Position numbers and translations under genes: made by a program. The notes beneath the pieces were generated by a model, which searched no databases, was not told the DNA's origin, and worked only from the letters and a program-made list of their open reading frames with translations. DNA of 64,000 nucleotides from an uncultured Amylibacter sp. (GTDB lineage Bacteria > Pseudomonadota > Alphaproteobacteria > Rhodobacterales > Rhodobacteraceae), in contig CANMGS010000001.1 of NCBI GenBank assembly GCA_947497475.1, positions 744,001 through 808,000 of the forward strand. Direction: 5' to 3'. Positions 7,230-16,336 of this stretch are shown here, piece by piece. Within the stretch, counting starts at the first letter, position 1. Each line of letters opens with the position of its first letter.

Positions 7230-8288
7230 ATGCCTTATAGCTCTCTATCAAAAGAAGCCTTTTGGAAAAACTGTCGAGACACAGAGTCTTTTGCCAGTGA
7301 CTTAATATATCATCCAAAATTTCAATTTACCCCAGATACAGCGATTGCGACTGCAGGCAGCTGTTTTGCCCAAAACATAGGTCGCTATTTACGCCGTTCA
7401 TCAGCAACATTTTTAGATGCAGAACCTGCACCGCACGGCTTATCAAAAACAAACGCAGCACGATTTGGGTATGGTCTGTATTCTGGTCGATATGGCAATA
7501 TTTACACTGCTAAACAATTAATGCAGCTCACAGAAGAAGTGCTTCAACAAGAGACACGCACAGACATTGTTTGGACAAAAGAAGATCGATTTTACGATGC
7601 CTTACGCCCCAACATAGAACCCAAGGGGCTTGGAGCACCAGAAGAGGTTTTAGGCCAACGTGCAGATCACATTCGTAGACTATATCGATTGTTTAAAAAG
7701 ACAGATATATTCATATTTACACTGGGTTTGACAGAGTGTTGGCAATCCAGCGAAACTGGTCTTGTCTACCCATCTTGCCCTGGTGTCATTGCTGGGCAAT
7801 ACGATCAAAAACAATACCAGTTTCATAATGCGCGCTACACTGAGATTTATGATGATCTCATGAATGCTTTTGCACATTTGAAACTGTTAAATCCAGATAT
7901 GAAATTTTTATTAACTGTTTCGCCTGTACCACTAACCGCAAGTGCATCTGGTGAGCATGTATTGTCAGCAACGACTTATTCCAAATCTGTTCTGCGTGCC
8001 GTTGCAGGTGATTTAGCGAATGATGAAACAGACGTGGATTATTTCCCATCCTATGAGCTGATCACGGGAGCTCCTTTTAGCGGTCAGTTTTTCGAAGATA
8101 ACTTGCGACAAGTTACAGATGCAGGGGTCGATTTTGCAATGTCTGTATTCTTTGGCGCACATCCAAGTCTGGAATGTCAAACAGGCACAGAAAAACCAAC
8201 ACAGCCTCAGTCGCACCCACAAGGCAATGAAGAACTAGAAGATCGTGATGTTTGCGAAGAAGTTCTATTGGATTCATTTCGAGAATGA
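7230..8288 (+). CDS. GSCFA-domain protein (SGNH-hydrolase-like)
   Basis: A 352-residue protein named by its motif GSCFAQNIG (residues 43-51), the defining sequence of the GSCFA family, a relative of SGNH hydrolases often found near surface-polysaccharide genes. A second block (FTLGLTECW) and the VSPVPLTAS segment are also family features. The substrate is unknown. The start follows AAGGAAGTGA. Its TGA overlaps the next ATG (ATGA), so the two proteins are translationally coupled and probably act together. No signal peptide is seen, which suggests a cytoplasmic role. Confidence 0.9.
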   Translation: MPYSSLSKEAFWKNCRDTESFASDLIYHPKFQFTPDTAIATAGSCFAQNIGRYLRRSSATFLDAEPAPHGLSKTNAARFGYGLYSGRYGNIYTAKQLMQLTEEVLQQETRTDIVWTKEDRFYDALRPNIEPKGLGAPEEVLGQRADHIRRLYRLFKKTDIFIFTLGLTECWQSSETGLVYPSCPGVIAGQYDQKQYQFHNARYTEIYDDLMNAFAHLKLLNPDMKFLLTVSPVPLTASASGEHVLSATTYSKSVLRAVAGDLANDETDVDYFPSYELITGAPFSGQFFEDNLRQVTDAGVDFAMSVFFGAHPSLECQTGTEKPTQPQSHPQGNEELEDRDVCEEVLLDSFRE

Positions 8289-9040
8289 AGAACGGACTTA
8301 TTATCGGCAATTCGCACGTCGCGATGATTTCAAAGGCCATAAACCTTGAAGCATCTACCTATGCAGATATGGCCTTAGATTTTTTTGCTTGCCCTGGGAT
8401 AGGTCCAGAAGGTGTTGTATTTAATGGCAGCAAAATGTCAGCTGTTGATCCTGAGTTGCAAAAGTATTTAACACTGACGCAATCCGCCCATGAGGTTGAT
8501 TTAAACACCTATGACTTCATTACAATAGTGGCCTGCGGCGTTAGTATATTTCCTGTCGTCCAATTAATATCTGCGACCAGATTATGGGATCACGCCAAAG
8601 ACAACCGTCCCTTAATTTCACACGATTGCTTTGAAACCGCGTTGAATGATGCGTTTATAAATACTCTGGCCAGAAAGCTTGTTACATCCCTATCAGCGCA
8701 TACAAACGTTCCGATCTATCTGATATGCCAACCTTACCCATCCGAAAATATTCAGGCACAAAATAGGAAACATTTTACAAACTTGGGCAAATATAATGAA
8801 ACGGCGCATACAGCAGCAGCCTTTCAAGCCGCAGTCCGCAATGTATTTTCAGACATCCCAGAAACACAGATTATTTGGCAAATCAACGAAGCGCTGCAAG
8901 ATCATATCTACACAAAAGAAGCATATTCTGTAGGTTCCGTCAGGTTGCATAATATCAATCAACAACACCCTACCGATGACATATTACATGCCAATCATTT
9001 ATATGGCGCGGCAATCCTTAAGCATTTAAAAAACATATAA
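8285..9040 (+). CDS. SGNH/GDSL-like protein coupled to GSCFA
   Basis: A 251-residue protein that begins LIIGNSHVA. Here GNSH (residues 8-11) occupies the place of the GDS(L) nucleophile block of SGNH hydrolases, and a C-terminal HANHLYG block could supply the catalytic histidine. It is therefore a plausible esterase or acyltransferase-like enzyme, but residues between the blocks are not diagnostic. I chose the ATG at 8285, which overlaps the GSCFA stop (ATGA), over an earlier in-frame codon at 8252. Close linkage to the GSCFA protein suggests a shared substrate, perhaps an acylated surface glycan. Confidence 0.65.
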   Translation: MKNGLIIGNSHVAMISKAINLEASTYADMALDFFACPGIGPEGVVFNGSKMSAVDPELQKYLTLTQSAHEVDLNTYDFITIVACGVSIFPVVQLISATRLWDHAKDNRPLISHDCFETALNDAFINTLARKLVTSLSAHTNVPIYLICQPYPSENIQAQNRKHFTNLGKYNETAHTAAAFQAAVRNVFSDIPETQIIWQINEALQDHIYTKEAYSVGSVRLHNINQQHPTDDILHANHLYGAAILKHLKNI

Positions 9041-9133
9041 AATATTAATTATTATACTTTGAATGCATCCGTGTGTTTTTACTTTTGAATAACAAGTAAT
9101 GCCTAGGCTTTCCAAAACAGGAAAGACCACATT

Positions 9134-10297
9134 ATGAGAACCCCAATCTATATTCTAGCTGGCCAAAGCAACGCAAATGCAATCAGAGCAGAATTCCAAG
9201 ATGCATTAGATGCGCGTATTCCAGATGGTGATTATCATTTTGCAATAGTTGCAACAGGCGGTGCTCCTTTAACATGGCAAAGAAGCCGTGATGATTGGTA
9301 TAATGACACTGAATTACGTCAAACCTTATTTACAACAATTAAAGATATTCTGGATGCCGATCCCAATGCCTATCTTGCTGGTGTTGCATGGGTACAAGGT
9401 GAAGCCGATACCTATACAATTGCACGCGCACAGACATACGCAGAAGCTATGAATGAATTGTTTGACGAGGTGCGACAAAGCCTTAACGATGAATATGGTG
9501 ACCGTGATGTAAATGCAGATGACTTTGATGTCGTGATATCTGGTTTATCTGATAATGCTCCAGACGCACCTAGCCGAGAAAACTGGGACAACATCCAACA
9601 GCAACAAGAAACGGTCGCTGCACAACAAGACACTTTCCATCTGGTTGACCCCGACGATGTTGCAATTGAAAATGGCGTAACACACCAAGAGATGTTTAAA
9701 GATGGTTTGCATTATAGCAATTCTTTTCAACAGACTTTAAGCGATGCTTTAGTCGAAACTTTAATTCTAGAAAATGAAGTCGACACAGGGAATACATTGC
9801 AATCTACAGGAATGGTTTCATTGCATCAATATTCTGGAGCATATCAAAATATAGAACTTTTAGCAGGCGCAAATATAAGTGCTTTTGGCGACGCCCAAAA
9901 TAACGGCATAGAAGGCAATTCAGGTCGAAATATACTAAAAGGTCAGTCTGGTAATGACACGATTACAGGCCATGCAGGCAATGACCGATTATTTGGTGGT
10001 GATGGTGATGACATCTTAGAAGGTGGAACTGGCTGGGACAGATATAATGGAGGTGCTGGGGCCGATACATTCGTCTTTCGAGACGATGATACGCGTTGGG
10101 GCGAACGTGTGACAGATTACCAACCAACAGTGGACAGCATTCATATCGATGCAGAGGGTATTGATGATTTCGGAGACTTAAGGATTTTTGAACATGCGAC
10201 AATACCAGGTGTAGTTGTCAATTATCAATCCAGTTCATTTATACTTCTGAACACGGAAATAACTGACATCGTAGAAAGCGACTTCGTTTTCATTTAA
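9134..10297 (+). CDS. Secreted sialate-O-acetylesterase-like (SASA) protein with RTX calcium-binding repeats
   Basis: A 387-residue acidic protein in two parts. Residues 1-210 form a carbohydrate-esterase domain of the SASA/SGNH type: nucleophile block GQSN (Ser12), WVQGEAD (86-92), and Asp190/His193 in DGLHYS. Residues 258-311 carry hemolysin-type nonapeptide repeats (GGDGDD, GGTGWD, GGAGAD) ending in DTFVF, which bind calcium and mark substrates of type I secretion. There is no N-terminal signal peptide, consistent with that route. No ABC exporter gene is nearby. It probably deacetylates an extracellular carbohydrate. An AT-rich gap of 93 bases precedes it. Confidence 0.82.
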   Translation: MRTPIYILAGQSNANAIRAEFQDALDARIPDGDYHFAIVATGGAPLTWQRSRDDWYNDTELRQTLFTTIKDILDADPNAYLAGVAWVQGEADTYTIARAQTYAEAMNELFDEVRQSLNDEYGDRDVNADDFDVVISGLSDNAPDAPSRENWDNIQQQQETVAAQQDTFHLVDPDDVAIENGVTHQEMFKDGLHYSNSFQQTLSDALVETLILENEVDTGNTLQSTGMVSLHQYSGAYQNIELLAGANISAFGDAQNNGIEGNSGRNILKGQSGNDTITGHAGNDRLFGGDGDDILEGGTGWDRYNGGAGADTFVFRDDDTRWGERVTDYQPTVDSIHIDAEGIDDFGDLRIFEHATIPGVVVNYQSSSFILLNTEITDIVESDFVFI

Positions 10298-10353
10298 ATA
10301 ATATCGAAATTAGCTCCTATACAGTCAAAAACAGTATTGATAGACGTATAGGA

Positions 10354-11106
10354 ATGGAAGACCCATCACTTTGGATATACGCGGCCTTGATTGCAGTGGC
10401 CTTTTTTGCTGGTGCAATTGATGCAATCGCAGGAGGTGGCGGACTATTGGTTTTACCTGCGCTTTTATTAGCGGGGATTCCACCTTTGGAAGCTTTAGCA
10501 ACAAATAAAATTCAAGGGCTGTTTGGGACTGGCTCCGCAACACTGACCTTTGCACGTAAAGGTCTATTGGATATCCGTACAGAACTGCCTTTTGCGATTG
10601 CCTGTTTCTTTGGGTCCGTGGTTGGCGCTATTATGGCTACATTACTGCCTACAGAATTTCTAAGCGCAATGATGCCAATCGTTTTGATAGCAATTGCATT
10701 GTACTTCTTGTTTCAAAGGAACCTTTCAGATGAGGATCGAAAATCCTATGTTTCTCCATTTCTAATGGGCTTCGCAATCCTGCCAATGGTTGGGTTCTAC
10801 GACGGTATCTTTGGCCCTGGCGCTGGCAGTTTCTATATGCTTGCTTTGGTCTCTTTGGGTGGCTTTGGAATACTAAAAGCCACGGCACGTACAAAATTTA
10901 TGAATTTCGCATCCAATGTAGGTGGCGCCGTCAGCTTTGCAATCGCAGGGGCTGTTATCTGGCCTATTGGCCTTTCTATGGCATTTGGTCAGGTTTTAGG
11001 GGCAAATGTTGGCGCAAGGCTAGCCATCAACAATGGCGCTAAATTGATCCGTCCTTTGTTGGTTGTGATGTGCATAGCATTGGCAATTAAGCTGCTGGTG
11101 CAATAG
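10354..11106 (+). CDS. TauE/SafE family sulfite/anion exporter
   Basis: A 250-residue integral membrane protein with the TauE/SafE signature near the N-terminus (AGAIDAIAGGGGLLVLPALL) and its internal repeat (YDGIFGPGAGSFYMLALV). Eight or so hydrophobic helices are evident. The family exports sulfite, sulfoacetate or related organosulfur anions across the inner membrane. No sulfonate genes are adjacent, so the substrate is open. Its last 20 bases overlap the end of the convergent MFS gene. Confidence 0.87.
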   Translation: MEDPSLWIYAALIAVAFFAGAIDAIAGGGGLLVLPALLLAGIPPLEALATNKIQGLFGTGSATLTFARKGLLDIRTELPFAIACFFGSVVGAIMATLLPTEFLSAMMPIVLIAIALYFLFQRNLSDEDRKSYVSPFLMGFAILPMVGFYDGIFGPGAGSFYMLALVSLGGFGILKATARTKFMNFASNVGGAVSFAIAGAVIWPIGLSMAFGQVLGANVGARLAINNGAKLIRPLLVVMCIALAIKLLVQ

Positions 11107-12343
11107 TTGCCCGCTCTTTCAGCGGCTTTTCCCAAATAGGAAGGTGCACAACTGCTGAGAACGCGCCAACACCCACACCGACCCACCATACAGTCGTATA
11201 GCTGCCGTATAGATCATACAGGCGGCCACCAAGCCAGACACCAAGGAATGATCCCAACTGATGGCTGAAAAATACGATACCATAAAGCGTACCCATATAT
11301 CTTAGGCCATAAATATAGCCGACCAGACCAGATGTAAGAGGAACCGAAGCAAGCCATAAGAAGCCCATTGAGGATGCGAATAATAAAACCGTCGTTGGTG
11401 TCATGGGGAACATTATAAAGAGCGCACCAATAATGGTTCGCAGTGTATAAATCCCTGCTAGTAAATATTTCTTTGTATATGTTTGCCCTAATTTACCTGC
11501 TAAAATTGTGCCTGCAATGTTTGCAGCACCAATGACAGCAATAGATGCAGCCCCCAGTGCTGAAGTCGTTTTGATACCGATGCTTGCAAGCAAACCATCT
11601 TGTGCAATAGGGCCACAAACCTCTGTAACAAAGGCAGGAAAATGCGCAGTGATAAAAGCCAACTGGAAACCACATGAAAAGAAACCCAAAAAGATCAATG
11701 TGAAAGATGGGTCTTTAAAAGCTTTACCTAAAATCTCAGATAAAGTTTCATCCAATTCGGCCTTATTTGTAATTTCTGGCGATCTTAAAAATGGCAGCAG
11801 CATCAAAGTTGCTAAAATTGCCACTGCAAATATCAGGAACACAACGCTCCAATTCATATATCCCAACAATATTTCTGCAATCGGCGGACCTATAATTTGC
11901 CCCGCAGACCCAAAAGCCGTTGCGACCCCCAAGGCCATTGATCTGTTTTCATCAGATGCAGCTCGCCCAACAATGGCTAAGATCACGCCGAAACCTGTAC
12001 CTGCAATACCAAAACCAACCAGTATTTCTAAGAATTGATGTGCGCCTGTCGTCGTGGCAAAGCTAGATAGCACCAGCCCTAGGGCATATACAAATGCACC
12101 AAGAATAATTGCTTTACGATCTCCGAACTTTTCAGCAAATGCCCCAAAAAGTGGCTGACCAATACCCCAAGCCAAGTTTTGAATGGCGATTGCTAATGAA
12201 AATTCAGACCGCAACCACCCAAACTCTTCAGCAATTGGAATTTGAAAAACACCGAAAGTTGCTCGAATAGCAAAGCTGACCAACAAGATCAAAGATCCAG
12301 CAATCAAGACTGGCGTGAATAGAGGTGTTTTTGATTGTCCCAT
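11087..12343 (-). CDS. Major facilitator superfamily transporter
   Basis: A 418-residue, twelve-helix MFS carrier. The loop between helices 2 and 3 carries the MFS motif (GAFAEKFGDRKAII). The N-terminal helix (FGVFQIPIAEEFGW) resembles the monocarboxylate/oxalate-formate antiporter branch. The start is the ATG at 12343, preceded by ACGGAGAATACT; upstream codons in frame lack a binding site. It lies head to head with zapE and tail to tail with the TauE gene. Substrate unknown. Confidence 0.85.
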   Translation of the reverse strand: MGQSKTPLFTPVLIAGSLILLVSFAIRATFGVFQIPIAEEFGWLRSEFSLAIAIQNLAWGIGQPLFGAFAEKFGDRKAIILGAFVYALGLVLSSFATTTGAHQFLEILVGFGIAGTGFGVILAIVGRAASDENRSMALGVATAFGSAGQIIGPPIAEILLGYMNWSVVFLIFAVAILATLMLLPFLRSPEITNKAELDETLSEILGKAFKDPSFTLIFLGFFSCGFQLAFITAHFPAFVTEVCGPIAQDGLLASIGIKTTSALGAASIAVIGAANIAGTILAGKLGQTYTKKYLLAGIYTLRTIIGALFIMFPMTPTTVLLFASSMGFLWLASVPLTSGLVGYIYGLRYMGTLYGIVFFSHQLGSFLGVWLGGRLYDLYGSYTTVWWVGVGVGAFSAVVHLPIWEKPLKERATIAPAA

Positions 12344-12423
12344 AGTATTCTCCGTTGTCGGATACTGTGTTAATTGGTAAAGGTCGTCAAAAGAAATATA
12401 TCTGGGGAAGCTGAAAAATCGTG

Positions 12424-13500
12424 ATGTCACCTATCACAGAATATGAACAGCGCGTTGCGGCTGGCGATATTACGAACGACCCAAATCAACGCGGTGCGCT
12501 AGAGTTGTTAGACAGCCTACACAAAAGTTTATCGTCCTACCGCCCCCCCAAAATGGGTTTTCTAACATCATTTTTTGCAGGTAACCGCCGTGCTCCTAAG
12601 GGGCTTTATATATATGGCGGGGTTGGGCGTGGAAAATCCATGTTGATGGACATGTTTTATGATCTGGCAACAACCAAAGCCAAACGGCGCGTTCACTTTC
12701 ATGCCTTTATGCAAGAAATCCATGAACACATGCATGAAGTTCGAAAAACAGGTGTTGAGGATGCATTAAAGCCCGTAGCGCAAGCCATTATCAATGATAC
12801 AGATTTACTGTGCTTTGATGAAATGCAGATCACAGACATCACTGATGCAATGATTGTTGGGCGTTTGTTTGAAGCACTGTTTGCAGCAGGTGTAGTTGTT
12901 GTAACCACATCAAACCGCCATCCAAGTGAGCTGTATAAAAACGGGTTAAACCGCTCTTTATTTCTGCCATTTATTGCCACGATTGAGGAACGCTTAACAG
13001 TCTATTGCTTAGACAGCGAAACGGATCATCGCCAAGATCGTTTGACCGATCAGCAACTGTATTTCCACCCTTTAGATGAAGCAACGCAGTTTGCAGTAGA
13101 TCATTTGTGGCAAGACTTATCTGGTGGAGCATCCGAACCGCTGATCATCAAACGTAAGGGCCGTGATGTGGTTGTCCCGGAGTTCAGCAGCGGTGTCGGC
13201 AAAGCAACATTCAAAGACCTCTGCGCACTTCCTTTAGGTCCTGGAGATTATCTAGAGATTGCCAAAAGCGTACGCGTCATCATCATTACAGACGTTCCAA
13301 AGCTTAGCAAAGAGAACAACAACGAAGCAAAGCGGTTTGTGACGTTGATTGACGCTTTATATGAAGCCGGAACCAAGTTGATAGTATCCGCTGATGCTGA
13401 TCCCGAAAATCTATATGTTGACGGGACAGGTGCATTCGAATTCGAACGCACCGCCAGCCGCTTACGTGAAATGCAATCTGCAGATTGGGCGAACGCTTAA
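12424..13500 (+). CDS. zapE: Cell division protein ZapE (AFG1-like ATPase)
   Basis: A 358-residue AFG1/ZapE ATPase with Walker A GGVGRGKS (residues 65-72) and Walker B LLCFDE (128-133) followed by the family motif MQITD. The motifs HFHAFM and TSNRHP, and a long C-terminal region ending EFERTASRLREMQS, are typical. ZapE associates with the Z-ring in E. coli and is the bacterial relative of the mitochondrial AFG1/LACE1 ATPase. A GTG sits immediately before the chosen ATG at 12424. The stop overlaps that of the convergent transglycosylase gene by four bases. Confidence 0.94.
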   Translation: MSPITEYEQRVAAGDITNDPNQRGALELLDSLHKSLSSYRPPKMGFLTSFFAGNRRAPKGLYIYGGVGRGKSMLMDMFYDLATTKAKRRVHFHAFMQEIHEHMHEVRKTGVEDALKPVAQAIINDTDLLCFDEMQITDITDAMIVGRLFEALFAAGVVVVTTSNRHPSELYKNGLNRSLFLPFIATIEERLTVYCLDSETDHRQDRLTDQQLYFHPLDEATQFAVDHLWQDLSGGASEPLIIKRKGRDVVVPEFSSGVGKATFKDLCALPLGPGDYLEIAKSVRVIIITDVPKLSKENNNEAKRFVTLIDALYEAGTKLIVSADADPENLYVDGTGAFEFERTASRLREMQSADWANA

Positions 13501-14702
13501 CGCACGCGTCGGCGCAATTCTTTTAAGAATTCTTGATCCGCTTTGCTGTTGGGTGTCTGACCCCATGACGCTTGGATTGCGTTTACGGCATCCAGTGTCT
13601 TTGGCCCAATGATGCCATCAGGTTCACCCACATCATATCCAGCACTATTCAGCAGTTCTTGCACTGCAAGCTTTTCAGCAAGCTTTAGCGCACCCGGACC
13701 ACGCGGCCATTCTTTGACAAACTCGCCCTGCCCTTTGATCTTGCCCGCCAAATGCCCAACGCCCATCGCATAGGAATTTGCATTGTTATAGCGTTTGATC
13801 ACACCAAAGTTTTTAAACACGATGAAAGCAGGGCCATCAGAACCCGCAGGTAGGAATACAGATCCCTTACCGTGGTTTGGAATTTTCTTTCCATCGATTG
13901 TGCGCACACCCAATTCTGTCCATCTTGCAGGTGTTGCCTTTACCTTCAAGCTTGCATTGCCGTGATAGAAATCTTTGGGCAGTTTTACCTCGATACCCCA
14001 AGGTTGGTTTTGCACCCAACCAGAGCGTTTGAAATAATTTGCCGTTGATGCCAATGCATCGGATGGATCATTTTCATCCCATACATTGCGCTTTCCGTCA
14101 CCGTCGAAATCTTGAGCAAAAGCTTCGTAACTGGTTGGGATAAATTGTGTGTGCCCCATCGCACCTGCCCATGATCCGTTCATACGGTTTGGTGTGATGT
14201 CGCCATTTTGAATGATCTTCAAAGCTTGTAATAACTGCTGGCGTCCAAATTTTTCACGACGCCCATCATAAGCCAATGTTGCCAAAGCTTCGACGATATT
14301 GATGTTGCCCATATTGGCACCATAACCAGATTCCATACCCCACACGGCCAGAACCACCTCTTTATCAACACCGTATTTTCGCTCGATCTGGCGCAACGTA
14401 TTGCCATGCTTTTTCAATGCAGCGCGACCATTTTTCACGCGTTTTGGAGATGTTGCTGTATCTAGGTAATCCCAAATTTCACGCGAAAACTCTGCTTGTT
14501 TGCGGTCTAATTTCACAACACGTTCATTCAATGTGACGCCGCGAAATGCACGATCATAAACGCGTGCTGATATACCGTTTTTCAACGCAGTACTGCGAAA
14601 TTGTTCCACCCAAGCTTGAAATCCTGCTTCTGTTTGGGCATTGGCGGTTTGAATGCCACCAAAACTTAATGCCAAAATGACGGCTGCTGATAATAGTTTC
14701 AT
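13497..14702 (-). CDS. Lytic murein transglycosylase (MltB type) with peptidoglycan-binding domain
   Basis: A 401-residue exported protein. The signal peptide spans residues 1-22 (cleavage after ANA), then comes the SLT_2/MltB catalytic domain with the glutamate in WGMESGYG and the segment GAMGHTQFIPTSY. A C-terminal peptidoglycan-binding domain follows (LLNSAGYDVGEPDGIIGPKT). It cleaves glycan strands to 1,6-anhydro ends in the periplasm. The ATG at 14702 has an excellent binding site (AGGAGATATACAT). There is no lipobox, so it is soluble rather than a lipoprotein as in E. coli MltB. Confidence 0.92.
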   Translation of the reverse strand: MKLLSAAVILALSFGGIQTANAQTEAGFQAWVEQFRSTALKNGISARVYDRAFRGVTLNERVVKLDRKQAEFSREIWDYLDTATSPKRVKNGRAALKKHGNTLRQIERKYGVDKEVVLAVWGMESGYGANMGNINIVEALATLAYDGRREKFGRQQLLQALKIIQNGDITPNRMNGSWAGAMGHTQFIPTSYEAFAQDFDGDGKRNVWDENDPSDALASTANYFKRSGWVQNQPWGIEVKLPKDFYHGNASLKVKATPARWTELGVRTIDGKKIPNHGKGSVFLPAGSDGPAFIVFKNFGVIKRYNNANSYAMGVGHLAGKIKGQGEFVKEWPRGPGALKLAEKLAVQELLNSAGYDVGEPDGIIGPKTLDAVNAIQASWGQTPNSKADQEFLKELRRRVR

Positions 14703-14822
14703 ATGTATATCTCCTGCTCGAGATGGATTTATTGTTATTTTCTTTGAGTGTAGCGCAACATTTCCAAACTCCAAGCTTAAAAATAGAGTATCCCAATCAC
14801 TATGCGGAGAGCCGCTTATGTT

Positions 14823-15512
14823 TTAGCAGTTTTCGGACTGTATCTGTTCCAGACATTCGCGCAGCATACCAACGCGCCTTGGCTTGAAAGATATATCGGT
14901 GAAATTCAGCTCTTGAATGCGGTCAACACGAAACATTCTGTAATCTTTGCGCAACTGGCAATAGGCCAACAAAACCAAGCTTTCATCCATAAATACAATC
15001 GATAGCGGCCAAATGGTACGTGTTGTGATCGCTTCTTTCTGATCCCTATATAAAATATCTAAAACCTGCTCCTCTCGGGTAGCTTTGCGAAGAGCGGCAA
15101 TATCAATTTTGATCGGGTGAAGCTTGCGAAACTTCTTTGCATGTAAAACCGCATTTTGTAACTGTTGTTGCATTCTTTTAGGTAATGATGCGTTTACTTT
15201 AGACAGCACATTTCGAGCTGCATCTGCCAATATAGGATCGGCCACCTGTTGCACTTCTCGCAACCCTAACACCAATGCTTCAATTTCATCTTGGTTGAAC
15301 ATCATCGGTGGCATGGCGGCATCTTCGACAACCGTAAACCCATACCCCGCGGCACCATCAATCACAGCACCTGCAGCCCGTAGATTTTCTATATAACGGT
15401 AAATCGTACGTTCCGATGCATCCAATTCCTGCGCCAATTGCGTTGCCGTCACAGGGGACGGCAACGTGCGCAGCAATTGCATCAATTCTAATAATCGGTC
15501 ACTTTTAGCCAT
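14823..15512 (-). CDS. YafY-type transcriptional regulator (HTH_11 plus WYL domain)
   Basis: A 229-residue regulator with an N-terminal winged helix-turn-helix (ATQLAQELDASERTIYRYI, about residues 23-41) and a C-terminal WYL-type ligand-sensing domain (RTIWPLSIVFMDESLVLLAY and RMFRVDRI). It is transcribed divergently from the glutathione S-transferase gene. The 85-base gap holds two overlapping inverted repeats that are likely its operators, so it probably controls itself and the GST. The inducing ligand is unknown. Confidence 0.9.
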   Translation of the reverse strand: MAKSDRLLELMQLLRTLPSPVTATQLAQELDASERTIYRYIENLRAAGAVIDGAAGYGFTVVEDAAMPPMMFNQDEIEALVLGLREVQQVADPILADAARNVLSKVNASLPKRMQQQLQNAVLHAKKFRKLHPIKIDIAALRKATREEQVLDILYRDQKEAITTRTIWPLSIVFMDESLVLLAYCQLRKDYRMFRVDRIQELNFTDISFKPRRVGMLRECLEQIQSENC

Positions 15513-15519
15513 ATCAAAT

Positions 15520-15554
15520 GTATAGATAGCTATACTGACAGTTTTTGTCAGTAT
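15520..15554. promoter_or_regulatory. Overlapping inverted repeats, probable operator of the WYL regulator
   Basis: Arms ATACTGACA (15532-15540) and TGTCAGTAT (15546-15554) form a perfect 9-bp dyad around GTTTT. GTATAG (15520-15525) and CTATAC (15530-15535) form a second dyad overlapping the first. Both lie midway between the divergent starts, the expected place for a shared operator. Dyads of the TGACA/TGTCA type are plausible for HTH_11 regulators, but binding is inferred. Confidence 0.65.
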
Positions 15555-15597
15555 GGTTTGTTAGAGATGCACCATTATTATTTTCAAAGAGGTTATA

Positions 15598-16299
15598 ATG
15601 TTAAAACTCACGATCTTCCCCGAAGGATTTAACGAACCATCTGGCAGCCCATTTGCTGTCAAAGCTTTATGTTTGGTGGAAAACTCAGGCCAACCTTACG
15701 AGGTTATTGTCACACCAGATCCGCGCAAAGCACCAAAACAAAAACTGCCCGTTTTGGAAGATGGTGCAAACATCATTCCAGATAGCGATCAAATTCGCGA
15801 TTACCTTGAAAGCACATATGATATCGATTTTGACAAAGGGCTTTCTGCTGAACAACGCGCCGTCTCCCGCAGCATCATCCGTATGATGGAAGAGCACGTG
15901 TATTTCGCGATTTATTCTGATCGTTGGCAAGACGATGATAATTGGTCGCTGACGAAGAATATTTATTTCAACGATATGCCGCCTGTCATCGGTGGGTTCA
16001 TCACCAATCAAATCCGCAAAGGAGCTGTCGCCCAAATCACGGGTCAAGGTATGGGGCGCCATAGCCCAGCGGAACAAGCAGCGCGTATTGAAAAAGACTT
16101 TGCAGCTGTTGAAACCATCTTGGGTGATAAACCGTTTTTGTTTGGCGAAATACCAACTGCAGCGGATTATACAGCTGTTCCGTTTTTGGCAGCAGCGGCA
16201 GCATTTCCGTCAGAAACTCAACTTACAAAAATCGTTCAGTCACGCCCGAACCTGATGGCATATATCGCACGCGGTAAGGATGCATTTTATCCGAAATGA
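15598..16299 (+). CDS. Glutathione S-transferase family protein
   Basis: A 233-residue protein with an N-terminal thioredoxin-like domain (strand LTIFP, then KLPVLEDGANIIPDSDQIRDYLE, where the cis-Pro and the Asp-Ser glutathione-binding pair are visible). An all-helical C-terminal domain follows (FLFGEIPTAADYTAVPFLAA, the N-capping box motif). It probably conjugates or reduces electrophiles with glutathione. The start follows AAAGAGGTTATA. It is divergent from the WYL regulator and is the probable target of that regulator. Confidence 0.86.
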   Translation: MLKLTIFPEGFNEPSGSPFAVKALCLVENSGQPYEVIVTPDPRKAPKQKLPVLEDGANIIPDSDQIRDYLESTYDIDFDKGLSAEQRAVSRSIIRMMEEHVYFAIYSDRWQDDDNWSLTKNIYFNDMPPVIGGFITNQIRKGAVAQITGQGMGRHSPAEQAARIEKDFAAVETILGDKPFLFGEIPTAADYTAVPFLAAAAAFPSETQLTKIVQSRPNLMAYIARGKDAFYPK

Positions 16300-16306
16300 T
16301 ACCCGC

Positions 16307-16336
16307 AAACGCAGACGTTATTTACGCCTGCGTTTT
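16307..16336. terminator. Bidirectional terminator-like hairpin between GST and rnr
   Basis: Arms AAACGCAG (16307-16314) and CTGCGTTT (16328-16335) with a T-run on each strand (TTTT on the plus strand; AAA before the left arm). It overlaps the rnr stop codon and serves the two convergent genes. Confidence 0.7.

Noticed and set aside
9905-10070. Repetitive DNA considered as a CRISPR-like or satellite repeat
   Set aside because: The periodicity is the codon pattern of RTX nonapeptides in a clear reading frame.
14802-15005. 67-codon plus-strand frame near the WYL regulator
   Set aside because: Mostly antisense to the regulator, with no ribosome binding site or domain.
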